Assembly: GCA_910573755.1 (NCBI GenBank)
Contig: CAJTBO010000030.1
Span: 1 to 57,561, forward strand
Source of the DNA: Lachnospiraceae bacterium
GTDB lineage: Bacteria; Bacillota; Clostridia; Lachnospirales; Lachnospiraceae
Length of the DNA stretch: 57,561 nucleotides
Reading direction: 5' to 3'
Part shown: positions 16,239 to 25,314 of the stretch, in pieces
How the letters are laid out: each line of letters starts with the position of its first letter
Numbering within the stretch: the stretch's first letter is position 1
The notes under the pieces: model-generated
What the model saw: the letters and a program-made list of their open reading frames with translations, nothing else
Databases searched by the model: none
What the model was told of the DNA's origin: nothing
Program-made: the position numbers and the translations under genes

Positions 16239-18521
16239 GTGAAAGTACGCTGTGTAGTCGAGAGAATTACATATCAGAATCCGGATAACGGATATACCGT
16301 GCTGAAAGTGCGCATCAAAGGTTATGATGATCTGGTGCCGCTGGTCGGGAATCTTTTTGATGCCAATGTGGGATCTGTGCTTCTGGCGGAGGGAAACTGG
16401 AAGGTGGACGCGAAGTACGGCAGGCAGTTTGTGGCGGAGAGCTGGGAAGAGACCATGCCTGCCACGATTTACGGCATTGAAAAATATCTGGGTTCCGGGC
16501 TGATCAAGGGGGTCGGGCCGAAATTCGCAAAGCGGATCGTGCAGAAGTTCGGCACGGACACGCTGGAGATCATTGAAACAGATATCAAAAAGCTTCTGGA
16601 AGTGGAGGGCATCGGCAAAAAGCGGGTGGATCAGATTGCCGAGAGCTGGGAGCGGCAGAAGGAGATCAAGAATGTGATGCTGTTTCTGCAGGATCACGGC
16701 GTGAACACTTCCTACGCGGCGAGGATATACAAACAGTATGGCAATGAGAGTATAGCAGTTGTCAGGGAAAATCCGTTTCGTCTGGCGGATGATATCTGGG
16801 GGATCGGTTTTCGCACCGCAGACCAGATCGCGCAGAAGCTGGGCGTTCAAAAGGAAGCCTATATGCGCCTTCGGAGCGGCATCATGTATGCGCTCAGCGA
16901 TCTTGCGGAGCAGGGACATGTTTACGGAGAGAAATATCAGCTGGCGCGCCATGCGGCAGAACTTCTGGAGGCGGAGGAGTCTTCCGTGATCATGACGATG
17001 GATCAGATGCTGAAGGACAGGGATCTGATACAGGAGACGAAGATCAGCTTTCAGGAGGAAGTGGGAGATGATGTCAGGCTGGATGCCGTTTATCTGCCGC
17101 CTTTTTTCTTTGCGGAAAGGGGAACAGCCGGTAAACTGAAGAAACTGCAGGCGGCGCCGGCGGGGGACAGGCTCTGGAGCAGGCTGATGGAGGCGAGGGA
17201 AAAAAACGGGAATGATCATCTGTCGGTGGATGTGTCTTATATAGAACAGTTTGTTCATATGGAGTATGATGAGGTGCAAAAGGACGCGATCCGCAGGGCG
17301 GCGGTATCTAAAGTGATGGTCCTGACCGGAGGGCCGGGAACCGGAAAGACCACGACGACGCAGGGGATCATTGCGGCTTTTCGCGCCTACGGCTTAAAGA
17401 TTCTTCTGGCGGCGCCGACAGGACGGGCAGCACAGCGGATGAGTGAGGCGACAGGCCTTGTGGCGAAGACGATCCACAGGCTGCTGGAGTGCAAACCGCC
17501 GGAAGGATATCAGAAAAATGAAGAGAATCCGTTAGAGGGCGATGTGCTGATCGTGGATGAGTGTTCCATGATCGACATTATATTGATGAATTCACTGCTC
17601 AAGGCAATCCCGCAGGGGATGCGGCTGATCCTGGTGGGAGATATCGATCAGCTCCCTTCGGTGGGGGCGGGAAATGTTCTGCGGGATATCATTGATTCAG
17701 GATGTTTTCCGGTGATACGGCTGACGAGGATATTCCGGCAGGCACAGACCAGCAGGATCGTTATGAATGCCCATCGGATCAACGGCGGGAAAATGCCGGA
17801 TATTTCTAACGGAAAAGAGACGGATTTTTTCTTTCTGGAGCGGGAAGAGCCGGAGGCGGTGCTGCCGGAGATCGTTGATCTGGTAAAACGCAGGCTTTCC
17901 GGATATTACCGGATGAGCCCCACGCAGATTCAGGTGCTGACACCGATGCAGAGAGGCGTGGTGGGGGCGGCAAACCTGAATATCGCCCTGCAGGAAGCGC
18001 TGAATCCGGGAGGGGATGGACTGCGCAGGAGCGGTGTGGTCTTCCGGCTGCATGACAAGGTGATGCAGATCAAAAATAATTATGATAAGGAAGTTTTTAA
18101 CGGGGATATCGGGATCGTGGAAGAAGTGGATATGGAGGAGCGGGAACTTACCGTCCGGTTTGATGAGAGGCAGGTTGCTTACGATGTGACGGAACTGGAT
18201 GAACTGGTGCTCGCCTATGCGACCACGATCCATAAGGCGCAGGGGAGCGAGTATCCGATCGTGGTGATGCCGGTCCTGATGACACATTTTGTGATGCTGC
18301 AGAGAAACCTGATCTATACCGGGATCACCCGGGCGAAAAAGATACTGGTCATGGTGGGAACAAAAAAGGCGCTCGCCTATGCGGTGCGGAATCTGACTGT
18401 GACAAGGAGAAATACGATGCTTAAGGAGAGGCTTGCCGGGGAAATTCCGGTGAAAGGGGAAAAAAAGCCGGCGGCGGTTTATCCGTTTGAGACGGAGCGG
18501 AAAGAGGGAGAGAATGAATAA
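16239..18521 (+). CDS. recD2: RecD2-like ATP-dependent DNA helicase
   Basis: The 760-residue protein has the RecD2 plan: an N-terminal OB-like and helix-hairpin-helix region (GSGLIKGVGPKFAKRIVQKF, VEGIGKKRVDQIAESW), then a superfamily 1 helicase core. Walker A GGPGTGKT lies at residues 364-371, the DEAD-like box is VDECSMID, and the C-terminal UvrD-like motif is YATTIHKAQGSEYP. It should unwind DNA 5-prime to 3-prime in repair without RecB and RecC. A GTG start with GGGGGAT upstream fits the family N-terminus. The TAA stop is completed by the first base of an IS element that landed exactly there; the coding sequence itself is intact. In the ancestor its end overlapped the next gene by eight bases. 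Confidence 0.92.
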   Translation: MKVRCVVERITYQNPDNGYTVLKVRIKGYDDLVPLVGNLFDANVGSVLLAEGNWKVDAKYGRQFVAESWEETMPATIYGIEKYLGSGLIKGVGPKFAKRIVQKFGTDTLEIIETDIKKLLEVEGIGKKRVDQIAESWERQKEIKNVMLFLQDHGVNTSYAARIYKQYGNESIAVVRENPFRLADDIWGIGFRTADQIAQKLGVQKEAYMRLRSGIMYALSDLAEQGHVYGEKYQLARHAAELLEAEESSVIMTMDQMLKDRDLIQETKISFQEEVGDDVRLDAVYLPPFFFAERGTAGKLKKLQAAPAGDRLWSRLMEAREKNGNDHLSVDVSYIEQFVHMEYDEVQKDAIRRAAVSKVMVLTGGPGTGKTTTTQGIIAAFRAYGLKILLAAPTGRAAQRMSEATGLVAKTIHRLLECKPPEGYQKNEENPLEGDVLIVDECSMIDIILMNSLLKAIPQGMRLILVGDIDQLPSVGAGNVLRDIIDSGCFPVIRLTRIFRQAQTSRIVMNAHRINGGKMPDISNGKETDFFFLEREEPEAVLPEIVDLVKRRLSGYYRMSPTQIQVLTPMQRGVVGAANLNIALQEALNPGGDGLRRSGVVFRLHDKVMQIKNNYDKEVFNGDIGIVEEVDMEERELTVRFDERQVAYDVTELDELVLAYATTIHKAQGSEYPIVVMPVLMTHFVMLQRNLIYTGITRAKKILVMVGTKKALAYAVRNLTVTRRNTMLKERLAGEIPVKGEKKPAAVYPFETERKEGENE

Positions 18522-20121
18522 CTCAAACTTCGCACATAGATTTTAGCTATGCACCTTGAAAATTCAATATCTGGCAGTGATTCAATTATCAAAGAACAGT
18601 CTTTTATGCCGCTATGCTGCAACTAATTGCGATTGTAGCAGAGATGGCAACGTGCTGATGAATGCTTCAACCAGTTCATCTATCTTTTCATCAACGAGAT
18701 CGCAGTGTTCCTCTAAAAGTTTCCGGAACATTTGGAGCAGCATCTGAAATGCCTGTATCCATGTAATGTCAGACATTTCGTCAGTAAAGTATAGAAATAA
18801 TTCCCCAAGAGACCGGTTGTCCTTTGATTCCCTGTTTTCGATGGACAGCATCATATATCTGGTAAAGACAACCGCTGTGTGGGCGCTCATTGCATCAAAA
18901 GAAAGGGAATGGCATTCTTTGCTGAGCCTGAGATAACTCTTGCAGACTTTGAAGAATACTTCGATATCCCAGCGTTTCCCATAAAGGCGGATGATTTCTT
19001 CTTCACTTAAAGACATATCCGTTGAGATAAGGCACAGGTACTCTTTCCGCTTATTCCGGTTGCGGACATATACGACTCTGGCGGGGATGGATTTTTCTCC
19101 CCTGATCACTTCCACTTCTACTGATAAGAGATATCTGGAACGACCCCTGCGTTTCTTGTTCTTCTTGTAGATATGGATAAGTGAAAGGGCTTCTCCATTG
19201 TACCGGAAGAACATCTTTGGTGTCTTCTTGATCATTCCGATTACTTCATAACCAAGATTTTTTACAGCATGAAGCGATTTTGGAGAAGAAAACCAGCTGT
19301 CAAAGAGAACATATTTTGCAGGAATGTCAGCATTTTTAGCGGCTTTGAGAAGTTCTAACATAGCCTGCGTCCCTTTTGTCATAGAAAGTTTGCGGCGCTT
19401 ATAACCAACGGTTCTCTTATCAAGGCTGACGGCTTCATTCACACGGTTTTTCTTATTGTCCGTGGATAAAAGGATGCTGTTTATGGGAAGGAATGTAGTG
19501 CCGTCTGTCCATCCAAGGGTCAGCATACGGAATCCAAATTGATAGGCATGTTTTGCATGGTCGTAAGTTTTTGCAAGGAGTTCCACCTTTTTGGAACGGT
19601 TCCTTTCAAACATGGAATCATCAATACAGAGTACATTTGTCCTGCACGCATCATTCAGCGGCACAACGGCGTCCCGGATGATCCTTGATGCAAGTACCGT
19701 TGTGAACCTGATCCAGTTGATCTGTGTAGATTTCATAAAACGGTATACAGTGTCTTTTGCGAAAGAAGGCGTATTTCTTCCGGACAGAAGATGCATGTAC
19801 ATGCTTCTGTTTGAAAAGATCAGGAGAAACAGGTACTGGAAAATCTGTGTCACAGGCGTGCCTTTCTTATGGTAAGCGCCGGATGCCTTTAAAGCAGACG
19901 TCACATGGAATCTGGAAAAAAATCTTTTGATAGTTTTAGAGATCTGGTTATCATTCTGGTTGTCTTGTGTTATACTGTTATTCATAGCATGAGCCTCCGG
20001 TGGTATTTTGTTTTTGGACAACTCAATTATACCAAAACCAGAGTGTTTCATGCTATTTTATTGCCAGTTATGATTGAATTTTCAAGGTGCATAGGCACTT
20101 ATTCAAGTGCGAAGTTTGAGT
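18521..20121 (-). mobile_element. IS4-family insertion sequence at the recD2 stop codon
   Basis: The ends are inverted repeats starting ACTCAAACTTCGCAC on both sides, with a second block CTATGCACCTTGAAAATTC in common after a variable spacer. A 5-bp direct repeat GAATA (18516-18520 and 20122-20126) flanks the element, which fits a target duplication. It carries one intact transposase on the minus strand. Confidence 0.88.
18612..19985 (-). CDS. IS4-family transposase
   Basis: This transposase has 457 residues from the ATG at 19985, which follows GGAGG; an in-frame ATG 22 codons upstream lacks a ribosome site. It is a DDE enzyme of the IS4 type. The first Asp is in VLCIDDSMFERN, the second in YVLFDSWFSSPKSL, and the catalytic Glu sits in the YREK signature YGKRWDIEVFFKVCKSYL. 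No stop or frameshift interrupts it. It cuts and pastes its own element by recognising the terminal inverted repeats, and it reads towards recD2. Confidence 0.9.
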   Translation of the reverse strand: MNNSITQDNQNDNQISKTIKRFFSRFHVTSALKASGAYHKKGTPVTQIFQYLFLLIFSNRSMYMHLLSGRNTPSFAKDTVYRFMKSTQINWIRFTTVLASRIIRDAVVPLNDACRTNVLCIDDSMFERNRSKKVELLAKTYDHAKHAYQFGFRMLTLGWTDGTTFLPINSILLSTDNKKNRVNEAVSLDKRTVGYKRRKLSMTKGTQAMLELLKAAKNADIPAKYVLFDSWFSSPKSLHAVKNLGYEVIGMIKKTPKMFFRYNGEALSLIHIYKKNKKRRGRSRYLLSVEVEVIRGEKSIPARVVYVRNRNKRKEYLCLISTDMSLSEEEIIRLYGKRWDIEVFFKVCKSYLRLSKECHSLSFDAMSAHTAVVFTRYMMLSIENRESKDNRSLGELFLYFTDEMSDITWIQAFQMLLQMFRKLLEEHCDLVDEKIDELVEAFISTLPSLLQSQLVAA

Positions 20122-20130
20122 GAATAATTA

Positions 20131-21711
20131 GTGTCTGCTGAACAACTTAAAATATTGATAAATACTGAATTTTCCAGCATTTTTTGTTATAATAATTGCA
20201 TGGAACAAAGATATAATCGCTTTATTTTCTTGCAGAATTTTTATAAAAGTCAGGAGATGCCATGTATAAGACACCAGATAAAAGCCAGCCCTCACTACTT
20301 GATTTTGACCAGCCCCTCGGACTCCGGATGAACCCAGATAACCGCTGGGTGCAGCTTGCGGACAGGGCTCCGTGGGGCATATTTGAAGAAAAATATGCCG
20401 CCCTCTTCCCCAGCGGAACAGGGAACGTGGCAAAGCCGCTGCGCCTTGCACTCGGCTCCCTGATCATCCAGAACAGGTTCCAGTATTCGGACCGGGAGCT
20501 TGTGGAACAGCTTTCAGAAAACCCCTACTTGCAGTATTTTATCGGCCTTCCGGGATACCAGCCCCAGGCACCGTTTGACGCCAGCACGCTTGTATGGTTC
20601 CGTAAGAGGATCACCATGGATATCCTGAATGAGGCTAATGAATATATGCTCGAACACAAGGACGATGACGGCCCGGCGCCGCCGGCATCCGGCGGCCCCA
20701 GCGGGGATGCCCCGCAGGGGGAAGAAGCCGCAAACAGCGGGACACTCATCATAGACGCCACCTGTGCCCCTGTGAACATCCGGTACCCACAGGATATTTC
20801 CCTCCTGAACGAGGCAAGGGAAAAGCTGGAATATATCATTTACCGGATGTGCAAGTCCTATGGGCTCACCCTGCCGCGCCGTTACCGCCGGAACGCAAGG
20901 AAAGACTACCTGGCATTCGTAAAGAGCAGGAAGCACACAGAGGAGAAAGTCCGTGAAGCGGTAAAAAAACAGCTTTCCTACGCGCGCAGGGACATCAGGT
21001 ACCTGGAGGGCTTCTTCAGCCAAGGGTATGCCCCGGATAAGAAAGACATCCCATTGCTGGTGACGATCTTCCGCCTGTGCCAACAGCAGGAGTACATGTA
21101 TAAAAACCATGTCCATTCGGTGACGGACCGTGTCGTCAGCATACGCCAGCCATGGATCCGCCCCATTGTCAGGGGGAAAGCCAGCGCACCGGTGGAATTC
21201 GGGCCGAAGCTGGATGTCAGCATCGACAGCGGGGGCTATGGGCGGATCGAAAAAGTCTCTTTTGACGCTTATAACGAAAGCGGCAGTCTGGCTGCGGCGC
21301 TAGAGCGGTATCGGGAACGGACAGGACGGTACCCCGAACGCGTACTGGCAGACAAAATATACCGGACAAAAGAAAACCGTGCTTACTGCCGCAAAAACGG
21401 CATAAGGCTTTCCGGCCCAAGACTCGGCAGGCCATCCAAGGATAACAGGGCTGACAAAAAACAGGAATATCAGGATAACACAGACCGGATAGAAGTGGAA
21501 CGGTTCATCAGTCGGAGCAAACGCTGCTTTGGCATGGGACTTATTGTCACAAAGCTTGAAACAACACAGCTTACGTCGGTTGCGTTATCTGTATTCGTGT
21601 CGAATCTTTTCAGGATTCAGAGGCGAATATTTGCAGTCATTTTTAGTATACACTATAAATTTATAGTATGTGTTGCCTGAAGCAAGCTAAAACATCTTGT
21701 TCAGCAGACAC
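20131..21711 (+). mobile_element. IS1182-type (IS5/IS1182 group) insertion sequence
   Basis: Terminal inverted repeats GTGTCTGCTGAACAA (20131 onward, and complementary at the right end to 21711) are flanked by TAATTA on both sides (20125-20130 and 21712-21717), a 6-bp target duplication that is itself a palindrome. Only nine bases separate it from the IS4 element. Confidence 0.87.
20262..21680 (+). CDS. IS1182-type transposase (DUF772 N-terminus)
   Basis: The 472-residue protein opens with the DUF772 domain (FEEKYAALFP ... LVEQLSENPYLQYFIGLPG). The DDE core follows, with the first Asp in GTLIIDATCAP, a second acidic site near VSIDSGGYGRIEKVSFDAYN and the last Glu in DRIEVERFISRSKRCFG. A Gly/Pro-rich insert (about residues 135-160) precedes the core and is typical for the group. 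It is uninterrupted and starts after AGGAG, so the element may be active. Confidence 0.88.
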   Translation: MYKTPDKSQPSLLDFDQPLGLRMNPDNRWVQLADRAPWGIFEEKYAALFPSGTGNVAKPLRLALGSLIIQNRFQYSDRELVEQLSENPYLQYFIGLPGYQPQAPFDASTLVWFRKRITMDILNEANEYMLEHKDDDGPAPPASGGPSGDAPQGEEAANSGTLIIDATCAPVNIRYPQDISLLNEAREKLEYIIYRMCKSYGLTLPRRYRRNARKDYLAFVKSRKHTEEKVREAVKKQLSYARRDIRYLEGFFSQGYAPDKKDIPLLVTIFRLCQQQEYMYKNHVHSVTDRVVSIRQPWIRPIVRGKASAPVEFGPKLDVSIDSGGYGRIEKVSFDAYNESGSLAAALERYRERTGRYPERVLADKIYRTKENRAYCRKNGIRLSGPRLGRPSKDNRADKKQEYQDNTDRIEVERFISRSKRCFGMGLIVTKLETTQLTSVALSVFVSNLFRIQRRIFAVIFSIHYKFIVCVA

Positions 21712-21712
21712 T

Positions 21713-21991
21713 AATTATTACGTTATAAATCTGGAGGAAGTTGATATAGAGGAAGATCATCCATATACTTTGATATTTAAGGGATATATTCCTGCCTTTG
21801 GCGGCAGCAGGCTTTATACCTTTAAGTATGACGGAGCTGTTACTTATACAGATGCAGCGATAGCCGAAGATATTAAAGAAGATTTTGCAGAACAGTTATC
21901 AGAAGATTACGGATGCGGATACAAGTTTGATCTGACCGAAGTAAAAGAAAAACTGGAGGCTAAACATCAGTATAGGATGAAGATGGTATGA
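21713..21991 (+). pseudogene. Small gene beheaded by the two IS insertions
   Basis: The frame continues NYYVINLEEVDIEEDHPYTL and ends at 21991 after about 92 codons, but it has no start codon here. If both IS elements and their duplications are removed, the recD2 end reads AATGAATAATTATTACG. An ATG at 18514-18516, overlapping the recD2 stop, then continues in frame (MNNYYVINLEE...). The ancestral gene thus had about 94 codons and was coupled to recD2. The product is acidic with no membrane segment and no family that I recognise. It is now probably silent unless an internal start is used. Confidence 0.7.
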
Positions 21992-22144
21992 TGTCTGCAT
22001 AAAATAGTAAAAAAAGGATAACATCTGTTAACTATCCTGTTGTTTTGACCGATATAAAAATTGAGTATGATTTTATTAGAGAATGGTGTCAAATACTCAC
22101 TGAAACGGATTTCAGTAAAAAGATCACGGAGGATAGATCAAAAT

Positions 22145-22951
22145 ATGGGCATGATGATAGGAGCGGATGGTGTTGTGATACGGACAGCGAATCCGTATGG
22201 AAGTAATAGCAGCAACACGCGCAACATAAAGACAACAACAAATAAAAAGAAGAAATATAAGAAGTTAAATTATAATTACAGGGAGGTTTCCGGAAGGATC
22301 CTCCGCGCAAAAACTTCTGTCAGCACAAGACAGGTAGTGACGCATGCGCGGACAGTGGTGGCGATGCTCCGCAGGAGATACGGGTGCGGGGAGTACAATG
22401 ACAGGGATCTGGAGATCGCTATTATCCATGCGGAAAAAATGGTGAGGATCGCCAAAAAGAAACTGAAAAATATAAAGGCGGAAGAGCTTGCACAGCGTAC
22501 CTCTGAGGCGGAAAAAATAACAGAGGAGCGGGAGGAAGAAAATGCATCCGAAACGAAGGAGACGCAGCCTGAGAGCGGTGAGATGAGCGAAGAAGAACTG
22601 CGTAAAATGATACGCCGGCTGCAACAGGAACTGCAGGAACTGGCGGCGGAAAATAGTATGGATGAACTGACGCAGGAGTGTTACGGCGGCGGTGGCAGGA
22701 TGAATGAAGAAGAGCTGAAGCTGATGAAAAAGAAACACCGCTGTGATGAAATGCGTCAGATCGTGGAAGCGGATATGAAATACCTGAAAGCTATGTTTCA
22801 GCGTATGATGCAGGAGCAGCAGGAGATAGCAAGCGCTGCCACATTAGAACTCAGCGGTGCGATGGTGAGTGCGCCTGCCGGTGTTTCGCCGGCGGCAGGA
22901 GGAAGTGCACCGGCAGCGATGGAGGGGCAGGCGTTAGATACATCTGTTTGA
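22145..22951 (+). CDS. Unknown 268-aa coiled-coil protein
   Basis: ATG 22145 follows GGAGG at a somewhat long distance; an upstream in-frame start at 22061 has no ribosome site. The N-terminus (GADGVVIRTANPYG) and an Asn/Lys-rich linker lead to a conserved-looking block (EVSGRILRAKTSVSTRQVVTHAR, YGCGEYNDRDLEIAIIHAEKMVR). Two Glu/Lys-rich coiled-coil regions and an Ala/Gly/Pro-rich tail follow. There is no signal peptide or membrane segment. I have a memory of similar hypothetical proteins in clostridia but no function. It stands alone between the IS pair and a strong terminator. Confidence 0.7.
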   Translation: MGMMIGADGVVIRTANPYGSNSSNTRNIKTTTNKKKKYKKLNYNYREVSGRILRAKTSVSTRQVVTHARTVVAMLRRRYGCGEYNDRDLEIAIIHAEKMVRIAKKKLKNIKAEELAQRTSEAEKITEEREEENASETKETQPESGEMSEEELRKMIRRLQQELQELAAENSMDELTQECYGGGGRMNEEELKLMKKKHRCDEMRQIVEADMKYLKAMFQRMMQEQQEIASAATLELSGAMVSAPAGVSPAAGGSAPAAMEGQALDTSV

Positions 22952-22990
22952 CGTGTGGTCATTGCGTTTTGACACATAAATACCTATAGT

Positions 22991-23036
22991 AACTCTATTA
23001 TCATTCGCCGGGAGCGGAGTGATAATAGAGTTTTTT
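22991..23036 (+). terminator. Terminator after the 22.1-kb gene
   Basis: AACTCTATTATCA pairs with TGATAATAGAGTT around a GC-rich loop, followed by six T residues. The rest of 22952-23230 holds no gene that I can see. Confidence 0.85.
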
Positions 23037-23230
23037 AATGGCTGAATATTCGGATTAAAAAAGTTACGACATTTTTGGAAGAATTCTTGTGATACATTAT
23101 GGTTTTCAGCCAATTTGCCAATTTAAAATACATCGGGCTGTCAATCATCACAAATCAGGAGCTCCGGTAATCTATTTTGTTTTCCGCAATCTTATATTTT
23201 GCTTTTTTAAAGTATGATATAATTTTTATA

Positions 23231-23261
23231 TTGACATGAAGTGCACTTCATAGTTTATTCT
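23231..23261 (+). promoter_or_regulatory. MerR-type promoter with 19-bp spacer and operator
   Basis: TTGACA (23231-23236) and TATTCT (23256-23261) are 19 bases apart. The perfect palindrome ATGAAGTGCACTTCAT (23236-23251) lies in the spacer. This is the classic arrangement for activation by a MerR-family protein twisting an over-long spacer, and it sits directly before a merR-like pseudogene. Confidence 0.8.
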
Positions 23262-23282
23262 AAATGAAACGGGGCGGGTGAA

Positions 23283-23590
23283 ATGTATTCAGCTGAAGAA
23301 GCCGCAGAAATAACAGGGCTTTCCGCGGCAACTATAAGATACTACGAGAGAGAATGATTATTGCCGCAGATAGCCGGAAGCAGTTCAAAATATAGACAAT
23401 ATACTGATGAGGATATTGAGCGGATAAAAATGATACAGTGTATGCGTATGGCAAATATGCCCATTCAATCTATTAAACAGTATGTTTCATTGCTGATGCC
23501 ACAGGAGGAAACTGTTGTGATTGCTTTTTATATAATCCGGCGTGGAGAAATCCACGGTTTGGTACAATTCAGGGCAGGACGAAGTATCTA
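23283..23590 (+). pseudogene. MerR-family regulator with an internal stop
   Basis: ATG 23283 gives MYSAEEAAEITGLSAATIRY then YERE, the DNA-binding head of a MerR protein. TGA at 23355-23357 stands where the family has Gly (EGL), so a single GGA to TGA change explains the stop. The same frame continues LLPQIAG, KYRQYTDEDIERIKMIQCMR and MANMPIQSIKQYVSLLM as expected for MerR. The protein then breaks off into unrelated residues after about 85 codons, so the dimer helix and any sensor part are lost. The gene is dead, although its own promoter is well preserved. Confidence 0.8.
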
Positions 23591-23786
23591 AGACCTGTTC
23601 TTTTCCGAAATCACACGTCAGCCGCCGCAAGCCGGGGACAGTCAGCACCGGGCAGAGGGAACGGGCAAGGCAGATGATGATTGAGAAAAACGAAAGGAAG
23701 ATATCTTAAGCGTTATTTAATGGAATTATAAAAGGGCTTGTGATAGAATGAATAAATCGAAAAATGAAACGGAGGTTATGTAAAGT

Positions 23787-24782
23787 ATGAAAAAAATTTC
23801 CTGTTTATGTATATTTTTGATTTTGTTGCTTTGTTCTGCTTGCGGAAATACAGAAATACCATTTACAACAGAAGATAATCAGGAAAGTAGCCAGACGAGT
23901 GATGAAGTTCCGGGTAATCAGAATATAGATGTTGTTTTTCAAGATAAATTAACATATTCAAATTTAGACAGTGAATCATCTATGGGTGAAGTAAGGGATA
24001 TTTTGACCAAAGCTGGTATTCAGACAAATCATGTTGATACTGTATTGAGCTGGGTAACAGATTATAATGACAGTATGAGGGAATGTCCGTCTTTTTCTTT
24101 AATTGGGGATTTTGTTACAGTAGACGGAATGACAGTAGATTATGGAGAATATCCGCCCATGTCTGTACAGTGGTACAAGCATAATAACCGGAATTACCAT
24201 GATGTTCTTTGCAGGATTGTAGCTTATGAGCTGAATCATGACAATATTTCAGTAGGGAATGTAATTAAAGAGGAAAATTTTGATTGTTGGGACGAGAATA
24301 CAGCATGGCTTTATACAGACGGCGATATTCTTTTCGGACGGGAAGCCGTAGAGGGCGAACATAAAGCGTATGTTCCTTTTCCGCTGATTGAGTGGAGTAA
24401 AGATATGCAGGCAGAATATTTTACCCTGTTTAATCCGGTTCACATTACAGAGCAATGCAGTGAACAGGAAATGTTTCAAGCCATTCAAGAAAAATGGAAT
24501 GAGCAGGAAATTTCATTCAAAGAAAATGCATTTTCTTTAATTACTTTTTGGACGCAAAGTGGTGACAGAATATGTGCTTCACATGCTGCTGCTTTGATAG
24601 AAATAGATAATGGATATTTGCTGTTTGAAAAAACCAATCCGGAATCTCCTTATGCGGCAGCAAAATTTTCTTCTACCGATGAAGTAAAGCAATATTTATA
24701 TAACATGATGAATTTAGATTATTCAAGATATAATGACCAGATTGGAACTTATATTATTTTGCAAAATGATAAGTTGTTTTAA
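23787..24782 (+). CDS. DUF4300-like lipoprotein
   Basis: The 331-residue protein has a lipoprotein signal (MKKISCLCIFLILLLCSAC, Cys near residue 19), so it is anchored outside the membrane. The mature part opens with an acidic Ser/Thr linker, then LTYSNLDSESSMGEVRDILT and a folded domain with CRIVAYEL and HAAALIEIDNGYLLFEKTNP. This fits my memory of DUF4300 proteins of streptococci and clostridia, whose role is unknown; the His/Asp/Asn arrangement recalls papain-like folds, which is speculation. Upstream, GGAGG is followed by ATG TAA nine bases before the real ATG, a start-stop pair that may lower translation. The gene is AT-rich relative to its surroundings. Confidence 0.65.
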   Translation: MKKISCLCIFLILLLCSACGNTEIPFTTEDNQESSQTSDEVPGNQNIDVVFQDKLTYSNLDSESSMGEVRDILTKAGIQTNHVDTVLSWVTDYNDSMRECPSFSLIGDFVTVDGMTVDYGEYPPMSVQWYKHNNRNYHDVLCRIVAYELNHDNISVGNVIKEENFDCWDENTAWLYTDGDILFGREAVEGEHKAYVPFPLIEWSKDMQAEYFTLFNPVHITEQCSEQEMFQAIQEKWNEQEISFKENAFSLITFWTQSGDRICASHAAALIEIDNGYLLFEKTNPESPYAAAKFSSTDEVKQYLYNMMNLDYSRYNDQIGTYIILQNDKLF

Positions 24783-24969
24783 TGTAATTACTTTTCACAA
24801 TAGGGAAAGGGTTATTGTTATTTTCCGTACAAGAATATTTGAATTATCTGGAAAAGGTATTACCCCTATACATGGAAAAATTCTTGATATATCCCATGCA
24901 GAAAATAAAGAAAATGGGAATGAACTGATTAGCTATGCAAAAAATTATGTAAAACCAAGGCTTTGAGAG

Positions 24970-25042
24970 AGCTGATGACGGGAATCGAACCCGTGACCTC
25001 CGCACTACCAATGCGACGCACTACCGACTGTGCTACATCAGC
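24970..25042 (-). tRNA. tRNA-Thr (anticodon GGT)
   Basis: On the minus strand the sequence starts GCTGATGTAGCACAGTCGG and ends CGTCATCAGC. It folds into a full cloverleaf with T loop GGTTCGATTCC and anticodon stem TCGCA/TGCGG around loop TTGGTAG. Anticodon GGT reads threonine codons ACC and ACT. The CCA end is not encoded. Confidence 0.95.
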
Positions 25043-25314
25043 TTGCAGACAATCTTTCATGACTGCCGAAAATTATTGTATCAAATCGAATGCGGTCTGT
25101 CAATGAATTTTTAAGATATTATTGATCAGATATTATTAGTCATTTCATGGAAGGTTTTTACATCCTGAAAAATTTATACAACCTGAAAGCGGAACAGAGT
25201 TTACATGTTTTTACTAATTTGCTATGATAATTATATTATGAATCAGGAGAAAACAGTGTGGAAAATAAGATTTTCATTGCTGTTTGTGGCTGGGTAGAAC
25301 GAAAGGAATGAGTG

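Noticed and set aside
16212-17279. 355-codon minus-strand frame opposite recD2
   Set aside because: It is opposite a well-conserved helicase gene and has a His/Leu/Arg-rich mirror composition. Length alone is not evidence here.
18516-21717. A single composite transposon made of the two IS elements
   Set aside because: The elements are of different families, have different inverted repeats and each has its own target duplication, so two separate insertions explain the data better.
24783-24966. Open frame after the DUF4300-like gene ending KNYVKPRL
   Set aside because: It has no start or ribosome site and only about 60 codons. It could be a gene remnant, but nothing identifies it.
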